Positions 46,311-58,126 of a stretch of DNA of 64,000 nucleotides are shown here, in pieces; the first letter of the stretch is position 1, and every line of letters starts with the position of its first letter. The notes beneath the pieces are model-generated. The model searched no databases. It was not told the DNA's origin and saw only the letters and a list, made by a program, of their open reading frames with translations. The DNA is taken from NCBI GenBank assembly GCA_020881915.1, contig JAJFPB010000008.1, forward strand, positions 1,612,001 to 1,676,000. The letters run 5' to 3'. The translations under genes were made by a program, and so were the position numbers. The stretch comes from Paramyrothecium sp. XJ0827. Taxonomy: Eukaryota; Ascomycota; Sordariomycetes; Hypocreales; Stachybotryaceae.

Positions 46311-49300
46311 GGTGGATGGATATTGGGCTTGTAGGTCACCGCGTGGCTAAGACCCTTGTAGTGAAGCCCACGGAGAAGACGATCATCGCGGCCACCATCA
46401 CATCTTTAAGCTTCATAAGAGATATGTGCAACCGAGACTTTCAGATCGTGAAGGAACTTACAAGCGGCCCTTGTCTGCACTGCGCCATATTTTCGGGTGA
46501 TCTTCAGGCGGAGCTAGTGTCGAAATGGAGCCAAGTCATGCACCAAGAGGTTGTCGCGTACAGGAGAATAACCGCCACTTCGAGAAGCAGCTGCATCCAG
46601 TCTTTTCTGGACTCGTCTCCTTCTTGAGTTGGAGATTTCCCCAGGTCGATTGGTGGATTATTCGTATTTTCCAGGTTCTTGGTAGGAATCAGTCTCGCAC
46701 GTCCAGCGTGCGCTACGTACCCACAGCTGCAAGAGTGTTCTCCATCTCATATATCTGAATTTCTGATTGGAGGGGCTATGAGTGAGCTGGAAATGCGTGA
46801 TGCGTATGCCAGCGTCCTAATTTAGTTTCCGTGTTTTCGTTAGTTCAGTCGTAAAACTGACAAAACTCATGTCATAAACGTGCGTAACCCTCTCCGCTTG
46901 ACAGCGGTCTGTCCCTCGCCTCTGTTCCGCTTTTGGGTCAGAACGAGTTGACGCTGAAGCTGGAAACATGCATATTGTTATAATTGAAGTGTGACTGGTT
47001 TGTGTTTTATGCTTCAACGAGTGCTTTGAAGGGTGAGGCTCTTGGTTCGGGCGTAGATGTGAGCAACAGAAGCTTAGACATGTCCCATCTGCAAATCCTA
47101 TAGAAAACAGAACTACCTTGACATGTTTCAAGGACACCGTAATCTCTCATACGCCATCAAGTTTGCTCATATTACCTGAGGTACAACGTATCTCCAAAGA
47201 TTGACAAGCTATGGCTTGCTAGGTTTGCAAGTCGCTTGCTGCGCTCTGTTTTGTGACAACCCTTTTGAGTGCGCAAGCGTGCGGTGATGAAACAGAGGTT
47301 CACAAATTAAATATAAAGAAAGTAAATATATAACTGTACAGTGGGATAAAAGGCGATGAAGGGGCAAGAAATGACAAGGACTCTTTCTTGGTTTTCGTTA
47401 TAACGCAAAGTCATGTGTGAGAATTACCTGCTAGTATCCGGGACTCATGTCAAAATGCCAAAGGTAAACAGATGCTCATGCCAAAAGGAAAAGGATGAGG
47501 AAGTAACGAGGAAGTAACAAGGCTACAGCGGATGTGTCCTATTCCCAATGACTTGTCACGTAGGTCCGCCAAAAAGACTGTTTAGCAACTGCAGTATTGA
47601 ATTTGAAAATAGCCCCGCGAATTTGCTCATCTTGGAAATCGATTGATAATGAGGATGGTGAATTTTATTTGTGGTGCTACCAGATCTTCCGGAAACTGTT
47701 CCTTAGTTTTGTCAACAACATTATTTATGTAGACATTTTGAATCTGTCAAATCGTCTCAGTTGTGTCCCCGATTCCTAGGAATAACAGATGAAGCCACTT
47801 TAGCACAGGCAAAGTTGTAAAGCAATCCATGTCCTTTCATCCTAGTTGGTATTTCACTTAGCACTATCGTGACTCGCCTTGTCCTACCATTTCTACCGGA
47901 AATGTATTTGAGCGGGCGAGTTTTGCCCACAAATTTCCAAATGTGTAGGCGTTTGAGCTATAAATGCCCGGTTAAGAGAAGACAACAAGAGATTGTTAAT
48001 GGCTGTACAACAAAACTTGCAAGCTGCAACAACTTTGAAGGAAAGGCTTTTGAGTGAGCTCCGATACTTGCAATATGAAGAGGGTATCTTGGAATCTATT
48101 AGAGATATGTAGCACGTGTGTAATGAGACGACGACACGTTGGTATTACGACTAGCTATCTGAATAGTAATAGCCAAGAGGCATTGACCACTCAAAGAACA
48201 ACTCCACAAATCCGCCATGAACCTGAGAGTATCTTCGCGATTGCTGTGGAATAGCTGGAGTAGCGGCATCAGCCTGATCGAAAAACTGCATAGAGTAACT
48301 GGCCTGTGCGATTCCAGATCAAAAGCAGTAGGAGCATCAGACTGCAGGCGTCGGAACTTAACGCCTCCGCACACGGTGGCGTGTCAATGGAACCTTGCCG
48401 GCTGGCTGTCGCAGACCGATGCCAGAAGCGGATGTATTGCTGCAGGTCTTACGTCGAGGTCCACGGAGATTTTGCAAATGCAACATTGTGTGGTCTCGCG
48501 CTCTCATTCGTGCCGCAACTGCATCTGCCCTTGGCTTGGCTTGGGACTTTCGTGTCAAAGCTTTGCGACAATGGAAAGAGGAAGGTGATCGAGGCGTTCA
48601 TCGATAGTTTTTGCTTGATTCTGCGCCACCAGCCATGTAGGCCTGCACAACATCAAGGATCAGCTCTGTTCGGCGCCTCAGCCGAGCCCGGGCTGCATTT
48701 TCAAACGGGAAGAGGCAGCCACACGATCTTCGGCAAGATGTCTCCATGCATGTGGAAGCTTCTGATGCGTATTCAGCTGAAAACCCTCTCTGTGGTGAGT
48801 GGCCCAGGTTTTGGGTCTTCACCCAGCCCACACCACGCAGCGCTTGGTCTGCGCGTCCCGGCTCTGTCCCCTTCTAAATGGCTTTCTTGATTGATAACGG
48901 CCGCTACCTGAGGTGTAAGCCACAACTTATTAGCGGTTCTCCTTATTCCAGAAGAGGCAGGCCGGGTCACCGGCAATTGAACGCTTGCGGAAACCTGGGA
49001 CCGAAGCTCGTGGCTATTGAAAGACGAGGCACTCCCAAAAGGGCTGTGGAGCAGTGCTCAGCATCCTGGTTTGGGTTCCGGGGACATGCGGGTCTTGGTC
49101 CCGAGAAAGCTGATAAGACCGCCGTAGCCCTGCTAGTGCGTGGAGAGCTCATAAAACGGGAGCAACGGCTTGTGAGCCAAAAAGTTGGGTCAAGGCCTTC
49201 TACGGAGCAGCCAAGCGAGTTGGGACGCAATGGGGACAGGGGAGAGTCGCGTGGTTGGGAACCCGGGGGTCGATAAGACATGGGAGCAGGCCATGCCTAG

Positions 49301-51682
49301 AAAGTTTGCCATTGCCATCGTGTCAGCGTGCCAACGGATGCGACGCGGCTCTCTGCAAGGAGAGGACGGTCGTGGGTTTAAGGACATGTGCTCAATTTCA
49401 GCTGCCTGCTTCGGGCTGAATCGTCTCTGTCTCTGGGTGCGGGAAGGGATTGGAGGGATGCTCAGTCATTGTATGCATATAGCCTTCAGACCGAGCGACG
49501 GGTTGTGCGAAAGCGTTGTCTTGACCATGGTGGTGATGGCCATGACAAGAAACACAGCGGCGATGCAGCACTGAAGCCGGTGGGACAGAGGCCTTGGCCA
49601 ATTGAACGGTTGCAGCGAAGCATGGGAGAATGTTCGGCTGCGGTCCGGTGCTGAGTGCTGAGTGCTGAGTGCTGAGTGAAGGCAGATCCCATCGCTACTC
49701 TTACTCACAGCGTCTGGTCATGGCGATATCTATCGGACGTCAGTGATAGGGCGGGGTCTTCGATAAGACCCCTGTCAAATGCCCTCTGGTTTTTATGGTG
49801 TTTGCGAACCAACGGTGCTCTGATGCATGCACGCACGACGAACCCCCTCTGAGCTTAGTTTCACGCCCCTGGCCTAGCCATGTTACGCCAGGGTTACTGT
49901 CACTGCCGTGGGGATTTGGAGTTCGAATGTTGATCATACTTTGCATTTTGGTTCTACCTGAACCTGAGTGACGTGAGAAGTGGACCGGTCCGGGGGGAGG
50001 AGGACGATTGTGCCCGTGAAGCTGTAAGCCAAGGCCCGGCAACGGGAGCAGCTGAAATTGCATCTCCCTACTCCATACACAGACGGAAAAGAAGGGAAAA
50101 AAAAGTGCGGGCCGATTTTCAAGACGTATTGCCGTGACTTGGAAAACGCGTACCTTCCTCGATTTGCCGGAGACCCTGCTAGCGCAGACAGCAAAAGCAA
50201 TATCGCATCGTGACAGTTCCTCGGAGACAGCCCCTAAGACAAAGGCACACACCGATGCACGCCAACCGGCCGGAAGCATTCAAAGTTCACCAAGCGCACA
50301 GCGAATTGATTACTTGCAACTGCAATTGCCCCGCCGCCCTAAAGGAGCCGGGGGCTCAGTGTGACGAGCAGCGTCCAGATGAAAGGCCCAGGTCAAGGGT
50401 CGTGGAGCGAACCAACCTAGTATAATTGCGTAGACTGCAGCTTACCTTACCTATCACATGCCTGCAGGCGAGGTGCGGGCGACCCTCTTTATGACTGAGA
50501 TCAAGCATCGACACGATCCCGTAGAATCATCTACAGACAACAGACGCCATTGCTCTCTAGGCTGCCCGCCAACCTGAGATGGTTTGGTGTGCATTTCCGG
50601 CAAACCAAGACAAGAGGAAGCCTTGCTTCGCATTGCCTCCAGGTACAGCAAGTTCCGAAGGGGGTGGACGGAGGAACCACTCGTTCACTCCCGCGACCAA
50701 CGCTGAGAGCCTTGCGGGCGCAACGTCTGCTCGGTCATCTAACGGCCCAACCCGACTGGCCAGGTTGCAGGAGACGGCATATACTGACGGGCGTTCGACG
50801 GAGGAGAAGTGAAAAAAAATCCTCCTGGATCCGCCGCATAAACTTCGAGACATCAATTGCTTACCATCAGCAAGGCAGGACTCACTTGTCTTGTCCTTCA
50901 GCTGCTCGAGGTGGACCTTGGCCTTTTCGCTTGCTTCATTCAGGCATCGACGCGGGCGGTACATGTTTTGTCTCTTGAAGGACAAGGGATCGCCTGCCTG
51001 CCTTGACCTGTACCTCAAAACCACTACGCACCGCATGAGCCTGAAACCAAGGACTTCCATACGACATTGACATTTTTCTACTGACCGGACGCAACGACCA
51101 ACAGCCTTTCCACGCTCCAATCAGACTACCCTGCTGGAGACGAAACATTTACGCGAATAGCTTACGAGGTGCTTCTGCTGCTTCGCCTTCCAGTACCTTG
51201 GCTGCCAACCCCTGCCCCTAGTCTAGGTGCTGTACTGATCGAGACCCTTGGCTCCACGCCATCTCCGCTGCCGGTCTCTGATTGTTATCTGCACGTCGCT
51301 GCGACGCCACCTCTAGATTACCGGGGAGAGAAAGAGGAGCTGTTTAATCAGACGTTCTGTCCCGTTGGGTTGAGGCGCCCGACTTGTTCTTGATTTCTTT
51401 GCTTGACAGCGCAGTCGCATTTCGTCCGTTTCTTGTTCTGCCCAGTGGAGCGAGTTCGACTTTGCTTTTCCTGCTGCTCGTTCTTGGCTGTCTTTTTGCT
51501 CACGCATCATATGCGTTCCTGAACACGGCCGACAGAGGGCTTTGCCTTACTTTTTTCCTCGTCTCTCTTTTCTTCTGATTTCACGCCTATCCACGTAAAT
51601 CGCAACGTCACGGACGGACACAACAGGGATTGAGCCACGGCAACTTTGAAAACAGGTTAGGGAAGAACAAAAAGCAGCCGCC
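46311..51682. other. 5.4 kb region with no supported gene; likely long leader at its right
   Basis: Largest gap in the gene-rich part. Frames reach about 190 codons (e.g. 48306-48890 plus) but none has recognisable content, and they overlap on both strands. A sub-region at about 47.2-48.1 kb is more A+T-rich. The last 1.3 kb before the next start codon is rich in CT tracts (CTTGTTCTGCCC, TTTTTTCCTCGTCTCTCTTTTCTTC) and short upstream ATGs, as in long fungal 5' leaders. A 7-bp repeat is entered separately. A non-coding RNA or a gene with many small exons could be hidden here. Confidence 0.4.
49649..49678. repeat. Short tandem repeat GTGCTGA x 4
   Basis: Four head-to-tail copies of a 7-bp unit (GTGCTGA) in intergenic DNA. 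No coding role; likely a variable-number marker. Confidence 0.9.
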
Positions 51683-54600
51683 ATGTCCGGCCGAAGCGCC
51701 TACGTGCGCAAAAAGATCACAGAGACTAAGCCGGACAAGCAACGACGCGACCGCACGAGATCAACGGCCTCGTCAGAACAAGATGAAATTGGCGTTCCTG
51801 ATTTTCCCATGCCCGCCGGACCTGTCGGCACCGGCGTCGGAACCACCAACGCTCGCTTCCTCAAGTTTTCCGACCCAGCCTATCAGGGTGGAAGCCCCGT
51901 GAGCATCCAGAGCGGTGGGAGCAGTGGCGGAGGCTCCAGCGGAGATCCGAGGAGAGATCCTTACGCCCAGCCCGGTCAGCAAATGGGATCAACGGATGAG
52001 TACGGCTTTCCACGCGGCCCCCGAAGGCCCACAATCAAGACGGAGGACATAAGCGGCATTGAAAAGAGCGGGTTGAGGAGCATGCTGGACAAGCGAAGCG
52101 ACGATGTCCGTAGAGGCATTGCTAAAACATTCACCTTCCGAAAGAAAGACAAAGATGGGGAGGGCAGACGCTCGAGCGTCGACAGGCCCCCAAGCGCAGC
52201 AACGGTTCGTCCACATCATCCTTACTCTCAGGACATGGAGTATGGATACGAAGAGACCCTGATGAGCCCGACCACACCAGGGCAACAGCAGTTACCATCA
52301 CATATGCAATGGCAACAACCACACATGCAACAACAACAGCAGCAGCATCAGCATCAGCATCAGCATCAGCATCAGCATCAGCCGCACCAGTACCACCCAC
52401 ACTACGCTCAGCAAGTACAATTGCCGCCTCCGCCGCCTCCTCCACAGAACCAGTATCCCGGCAGCCCGCCCGATGCGTGGGACCCCAGCGGCGGCGTTGC
52501 GGGACCTCCACCGACGGGCAAGCTGCCGCCTATACCGCAGCCGCCCATCAAGCGCTGGATTGGGGCTGGACGACCCGTAGGACGCTGGAACAAGCTTCGA
52601 AAGGATCCCGAGCTATGGGACCCGAACGGAGACGTGTTGGTCTTCCTCGGACGCAGAGGCCAGCAGCCACGGCCACCACCAAGCTTCCGCCTATCGTCAC
52701 ATATCATCGAGGCCACTGAGAGTAGGTATTTGGTGACATTGTTGCGTGAAGGCTTCATAGACGACGACATTCACGCAATGCCAATGCCACCGTCGCCGGC
52801 AGGCCCCCCGCCGCCACCGCACATGAATCACCTCGGCCACGGCATGGGACGCGGCGGACAGCCCACGCCACCAGTATCCGAGGATGCGAGCTTAGCTGAG
52901 ATGGACGGTCAGATCTCATATGAGATGTATTTCCCAACGCCAAACCTGGGTCGAACCGAGCAGCTCCGGCATCAGTTGACGACTCGCAACGTCTTTGCGC
53001 TGCTATACCACTCGTCGCTTGTTGGGCTGACGCTTCACCAAGCCCTTGCGGACCTGCAATCACGCCTCGAGACGTATATGCCTCCCGGTACCGACAACGT
53101 CGGGCAAATCATCAACTACTTGACCGCGCGTGGCATCGACGATGCGCGCAACGATCCCGAGACGGCAGTCGGTCTGCTCGCATGGTCTGAGTCATCTGAG
53201 GTACGCTGGGACGAGGGCTGGCGTGAGAGTTTCTTGCACTGCGTGGGCATGCATACCGAACTGGAACGTTGTGTCGACTTCCGGCATACAACCCCCATTA
53301 CACGGGCCCTTTTGGAGCGGGCATGTCTTGAAACGCAGCTGCGCGTTCAAACTGCCGAGGAGCGACTTGCCGACCTATCGTTTGGAGACATGTGGTCGGT
53401 GGCGACGGGGCCGGCATGGGCGTCGGCGGAGCGGCTGCGCAAGATGCTGCTGGCTCACTACACGCGCATCTACGGAACGTGGCCACCACCGCCGATGCTA
53501 ACGTCTTCGGCTACTAGACAGCAACAGGGCGGAGCTGGACAGGATGAATCGACGGAAGAGGAAGATAGCTGGCTGACTCGAACCGTCGCTATGAATCTGC
53601 AGCGAGATTTCGGGGCTCTCTACGACTACCTGGTCAACCGTGATGTCGTGTGGGATGTTTCGGAGGCACGGTCGGGGCGGAAATGGATGCTTGTATCAGA
53701 GAGCGGCAACCGATTATTCGAGGCGGACATGGCCGAGATGCCCATCACGGACATGCTCATCGAGTTCGACAATAAGCTGCGGTTCCCGCATATACCGCAT
53801 CCCTACCCACTCATTCCAGAGTCCATACCGCCCGTGATGTCGCCTACCAGCGGCAGCGGCGGCTTCTTTGGACGGAAAGCATCGACCCCGGGATTGGACT
53901 CGAAAGCACAGGGCGGAGGAGCGGGTGCCGCGCGAGCCGGGGCCATGGAGCGACGGGTGCATCTGGCCTACACGGAAAGCACCAACATATACGTACTCGG
54001 CAGCGACTTTACCCAGAGCGACCTCATCGACTCATTTGTGCGCTTTGAGAAGACGGACAAGATAGGCGAGGTGGATCCAGCAATAGCGCGGCTCGGGCGA
54101 TGGTCGCTGATCTACGGCATTCTGCAGACGCTCGCATCGGTGTCGGTCGACGCACCAGGGGTGCGGTATCGAGATGGCGTCGCATACCACCTCAACCCGA
54201 GGCTCAAAGGTACGAAGATTCCGCCTTGGAAGGGCAACGGTGCTGCTGGGTCGTCGGCCTCAGCTGCCTCGCTGCTGACTGCTGGAGGTAACGTGGGAGG
54301 TGGAGGAGGTGCCGGGAACCCAGAAGAGGCCAGCCATGAGCTGTCGCACTGCTGGGTTGTGCCGCGGACGTGGGCGGGCCACGGAGCCAGCAGCGGTGCC
54401 GAGTCGTCGGGCGGGTCACGAAGCGCCAGCCCGGTGGGTGGGAGCAATGCAAGTGCGACGACGAGAGGAGGCGGAGGCCAAAACTCCGGGTCGATGCGTA
54501 CCGTCTGGTCCTACCAGAGCAGCTCGGCTCCATCGTACAGCGTGACAAGCGGCATGTCGGAATCGGACACGGCATCTAGCGTGCGTACGCCGTCGAGCAC

Positions 54601-54847
54601 GCCACGGGGGCTCAGCGCGCCGCGGACCGGGCGAGCTCAAGAACGAGGCCCCGGGGTTGCGGCGCTGCGGGTAAACCGGAGCCAGCAGCCGAAGATGAAG
54701 TCACCGATGCAGCTGGGTTTTGACGAGGGGGGCTCTGCAACGGGCAAAAGTGAGCGTAGCAGGAGCAGAGACGAGCGCGGGATGCGAGGAGGGGAGACCC
54801 CGGTGATTAGGGACTTTGATGAGGACTCGGAGCATAGGATGAGTTAG
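51683..54847 (+). CDS. Large low-complexity ascomycete protein of unknown function (1054 aa)
   Basis: Single-exon gene, 1054 residues, no signal peptide or membrane segment. The N-terminal 130 residues are basic and serine-rich. Residues about 130-165 (SGLRSMLDKRSDDVRRGIAKTFTFRKK) are charged and helical. A Gln/His tract (about 210-240, from a CAGCAT microsatellite) and a Pro-rich stretch follow. Residues about 285-345 read IKRWIGAGRPVGRWNKLRKD, ELWDPNGDVLVFL and SFRLSSHIIEATES, and resemble the BTB-like start of a fungal DUF8004-type protein. About 410-560 is helical and well conserved in appearance (RNVFALLYHSSLVGLTLHQALADL). The C-terminal 250 residues are Gly/Ser-rich and disordered. The order of structured and disordered parts suggests a scaffold or regulator; function is not known. 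Long CT-rich leader upstream. Confidence 0.85.
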   Translation: MSGRSAYVRKKITETKPDKQRRDRTRSTASSEQDEIGVPDFPMPAGPVGTGVGTTNARFLKFSDPAYQGGSPVSIQSGGSSGGGSSGDPRRDPYAQPGQQMGSTDEYGFPRGPRRPTIKTEDISGIEKSGLRSMLDKRSDDVRRGIAKTFTFRKKDKDGEGRRSSVDRPPSAATVRPHHPYSQDMEYGYEETLMSPTTPGQQQLPSHMQWQQPHMQQQQQQHQHQHQHQHQHQPHQYHPHYAQQVQLPPPPPPPQNQYPGSPPDAWDPSGGVAGPPPTGKLPPIPQPPIKRWIGAGRPVGRWNKLRKDPELWDPNGDVLVFLGRRGQQPRPPPSFRLSSHIIEATESRYLVTLLREGFIDDDIHAMPMPPSPAGPPPPPHMNHLGHGMGRGGQPTPPVSEDASLAEMDGQISYEMYFPTPNLGRTEQLRHQLTTRNVFALLYHSSLVGLTLHQALADLQSRLETYMPPGTDNVGQIINYLTARGIDDARNDPETAVGLLAWSESSEVRWDEGWRESFLHCVGMHTELERCVDFRHTTPITRALLERACLETQLRVQTAEERLADLSFGDMWSVATGPAWASAERLRKMLLAHYTRIYGTWPPPPMLTSSATRQQQGGAGQDESTEEEDSWLTRTVAMNLQRDFGALYDYLVNRDVVWDVSEARSGRKWMLVSESGNRLFEADMAEMPITDMLIEFDNKLRFPHIPHPYPLIPESIPPVMSPTSGSGGFFGRKASTPGLDSKAQGGGAGAARAGAMERRVHLAYTESTNIYVLGSDFTQSDLIDSFVRFEKTDKIGEVDPAIARLGRWSLIYGILQTLASVSVDAPGVRYRDGVAYHLNPRLKGTKIPPWKGNGAAGSSASAASLLTAGGNVGGGGGAGNPEEASHELSHCWVVPRTWAGHGASSGAESSGGSRSASPVGGSNASATTRGGGGQNSGSMRTVWSYQSSSAPSYSVTSGMSESDTASSVRTPSSTPRGLSAPRTGRAQERGPGVAALRVNRSQQPKMKSPMQLGFDEGGSATGKSERSRSRDERGMRGGETPVIRDFDEDSEHRMS
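52345..52382 (+). repeat. CAGCAT microsatellite inside the 1054-aa gene
   Basis: Tandem CAGCAT units encode alternating Gln-His, preceded by CAACAACAGCAG units encoding Gln. Length changes would alter the protein by two residues per unit without breaking the frame. Confidence 0.9.
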
Positions 54848-56753
54848 TGACGGAGGAGTTGGCCAGAGTGTATGAATATCCTTATGACTAGCGTGATTGG
54901 ACAATGACAGCTCGTCGCTATTTTATGGGCATTTTTAAATTTACTTGGCAAATTGTCACGCAAAGTCAATGGTGACCCGTGTAATTGATTCGTACAATGT
55001 CAGCAGTGCCGTAACTGTATGCTGAAGGGGAACAGTGTCTACGATGTGGAAAGGGAAGAGCGTGGAGATATGGCACCATATGGCGTTGAGTCACGAAGTC
55101 TAACAGATATATATGAACGATTTTGACCTGGTTGTAGGGACGACTGACTGGCAGCTTCGAACGCAGTGGCTTTGTGCTACGCAAACCAGCCGTTGCTGCC
55201 ACGCGGGAGTGGAGATGCCGGGAGGGGCCGGAAATAGTGGGACCTTCCGGAAGAGGTACCTTGGGCAGAGGTAATGTGAATCAGCCGGCAGCATCTAAGT
55301 GAGATGAAATGAAGATTAGGTACCGGTGAGCTGATGGGAAAGTTACTTTCCGGAGCCGCTGTTGCTCTGCGGGAAAGTGTCGATGCTCAAACCGCATCTT
55401 TCCATCCATCCAGCGGACGCTCTGCAAGCTGCGATAGATGGTTGCCCAGCCAGCCACCCACTTAAACCCAACCTCCTCCACTTGAGGCCCAGCCCCCCAT
55501 CTTTTCTAAGGCTGGCAGGGGTCAAGCGACAAGCGAAGTCCCAGCTTGATCCCGGCTCTCCGTTCCCCCATTTCACCCGCCTCACTTGCGGAAGATTACA
55601 CGGTTTGCTTTCGTTCTGTACAAGACGAAAGGCAAAAACAAACAGCATGGCTAGCATGGATGTCTCACAGGAGCACATGTCGTGCATGTTGGACGACTGA
55701 AAGATGGGCGGCCACTTTGACTCGAATGATCTAACCCTGCATGAACCAACGTCCAGAAGACCTCGAGTTCCAGAACAGGGCAAGCAGACAAAATTGCTGC
55801 GACGTCATCCCCTCCCCCCCCAAATGGATGCTCTCGGGGCACTTCGTAGGCGACCAGGGGACCTGCCCACGTCCGATCCTGTCATCCCCACCCCACAACT
55901 CGTTGTCCGAAGATGTAAGATGGTTGGCTGGGTTTCCCATCTGGCCTGAGATGGGAAGCGAACGGGCTTGGAAGGGACAGAGAAGAAAAAAAACTGGGAA
56001 CCTGGGCCTGCTAGAGAGGCACATTCCTGGCCTTGATCGTCGAGTCTGCCGAGACGAGGGACTACGTCAACCGCCTGTCTTTCCCTGGCACTCAGAAGCC
56101 AACGCACCGAGCCAGAAGACATCGATGGACTCAGTCCCCCTTCCTCCGGGGACGCGTGTAATGTCCAATCTGGGTGATTCACTGCATCTGTACAAGGCCC
56201 GCCCTGCCTCTCTTTGCACAACGCTTCGTGAAACGGATCTACCGGGATTAGTTGCGGTCGTGCGTGCGTGTGCCTAGACACTTCCCCGGTTGCTGGATGG
56301 ACTAAGATGAAGCCCAGCCTCCTCACATTTTCGCGGCGACAAAATCTCACTCACCACCCACCCACCACCTTGACCATGCCCCATGCCCATGCTCATGCCC
56401 AGGCTAATATAATGCAGGCCAACTAGATCAGAGACGAGGCAGTCGAGTACAAAAACCTGCACGTCTGTTCTTCCCTCCCACCCCCCTCCACCCCCACAAC
56501 GTCATTCTTCTCAACCTTTTCGCATTGACTTGGACTCGATCTCTCTTCTACTTCTTCTGTCCTCCGTGCCGGCCTCTCTCTCTCTCCCACACTCTAGAAC
56601 AACCCTCCCTTCTGCAATCGAGTCTGCTGCACGTTTTGCGCCCAGTAAACCCGTCCGAGTAAACTGCTCTTGCAGGCTTGGAGCCTTTCCCGCGTCGCAC
56701 CCACAACTCCGTCTTGCGCTTCAGCTGGGAGACCCGGCAACACACCGCCCGCC
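54848..56753. other. Intergenic, no gene seen
   Basis: About 1.9 kb. Frames up to about 180 codons overlap on both strands at 55.7-56.3 kb without recognisable content. The right 350 bp is CT-rich (CTCTCTCTCTCCCACACTCTAG) and is the probable leader of the following membrane-protein gene. No RNA gene recognised. Confidence 0.45.
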
Positions 56754-57528
56754 ATGTTCTTCGCAGCGGCCTTCGTGACGACGCGCTTGTCGCAGATCTT
56801 CACTTTGGTGAGTTCTTCCCCCCTTCTGTAGTTGCGCTTCCAAGCGTCGTATTTCTGGCTCGATTTCCGTCTTTACTTGCGCTTCTTGTCGCAAAACGAC
56901 GATCCGCCGCTACTGCGATCCGCGAAACTCTCCCCCATGCGCCGCCCAAGACCTCTGAGCTGACCGCATCTCTCTTACGCAGATCCCGTGCATGGGAATG
57001 CTCGCCTGGTTCGTCCACCAGTACACTGAGCAAAACGCCCTCACCCCGACGTCCATCCTCCTCCTCTTCATCGTGTCCGTCCTGGCTCTCGCCTGGGCCA
57101 TCTTCACCCTCTTCAGCTACCACCGCTCCTCGGCCAACGCCCGCTTCGTCGCCCTCGTAGACCTCTGCTTCGTCGGCGCCTTCATCGCCGCCGTCTACTT
57201 CCTCCGCGGCGTCGCCGACACCGACTGCACCGCCTGGGTCCGCCAGGGCGACTGGCGCGCCACCCTCGGCGACGTCGCCGTCACGGGCCCCGGATACGAC
57301 CTGCGCACCAACAGGCCCTGCGCCATGCTCAAGGCCTCCTGGGCCTTTGGCATCATGAACTGCATCTTCTTCGCCTGGACCGCTTTTGTCGCCTTCAACC
57401 ACGGCGACCGCATCAGCGCCCACGACGACCGCAGGTCCTACCACCACCACCACCACCGCCACAGCCACCGCAGCCGCTCTGGTTCCCGCCGCAGCTCCCA
57501 CCACTCTCACCGCCGTGTCTATGTCTAA
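56754..57528 (+). CDS. MARVEL-like four-helix membrane protein with His-rich tail
   Basis: Integral membrane protein of the MARVEL-like class. Exons 56754-56807 and 56983-57528 (175-nt intron, GTGAGT...ACGCAG, phase 0) give 199 residues. Helix 1 spans the junction (AAFVTTRLSQIFTL/IPCMGMLAWFV). Helix 2 is TSILLLFIVSVLALAWAIFTLF, helix 3 FVALVDLCFVGAFIAAVYFL, helix 4 SWAFGIMNCIFFAWTAFVAF. The loop between helices 3 and 4 has a Cys pair (DTDCTAW, NRPCAML), probably a disulphide. The tail ends in His/Arg/Ser-rich sequence (five His in a row near residue 176). A later ATG in exon 2 would remove helix 1, which favours the two-exon model. It resembles the 44140-44660 protein in layout only, not in detail. 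Function unknown. Confidence 0.82.
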
Positions 57529-58126
57529 ACATGGCACGAGTGGCCCCGCGATGAGCTCAGAGTCTCGATATCGGTCGATCCAGTCGAGCTACACCGAAAA
57601 ATGAAGAACAACGAGAATGAAGAGTGAGCAATGAATGGCACAAGAGAGTAAAACCCACACGAACAAGAACAAAAAAAAGAGGAAAAACAAAGAAAAGACA
57701 AATCAAGTCTGCCGGCAAAGGAGGGGAAGGACGTAGCGCATTCTTATCTGCTTCGGCTTCCTGCCCTTGACTGGAATGCAGAGTAGCCGCAAAGGCTGGT
57801 CGGGCCAGGTCATAGCTGGACAATGGCCTACCGACCGTCAGCCTATGACTTTTGTTTCATCATTTTCTTCTCTTTACGTATTTTACGAGACGATTTACAG
57901 AATTTTCTACCCAGCAAAGCGGACGTTGCCGCGACTAACGGAGTTGATGATATCCAGGAATACGAGGAACGGGAGGCAAGGAGACGGGTTTAGGATCTTG
58001 TATAATGAGCGATGGAATGTACATAGACATAATGCACAAATGACATATGTTTTCGCAACACAAGATGCAGTTCCATAAAATAACGGGAAAATGGTATCAT
58101 TCGCTTTCTGTCATGTCCAAGATGAA
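57529..58126. other. Convergent intergenic region
   Basis: About 600 bp between converging genes, containing A-rich sequence (GAACAAAAAAAAGAGGAAAAAC) after the membrane-protein stop, as expected of 3' untranslated DNA. No further gene seen. Confidence 0.4.

Noticed and set aside
56800..57537. 245-codon minus frame rich in Val/Ala/Gly/Asp
   Set aside because: Antisense to the four-helix membrane protein; its composition mirrors codon bias of the real gene and crosses the intron.
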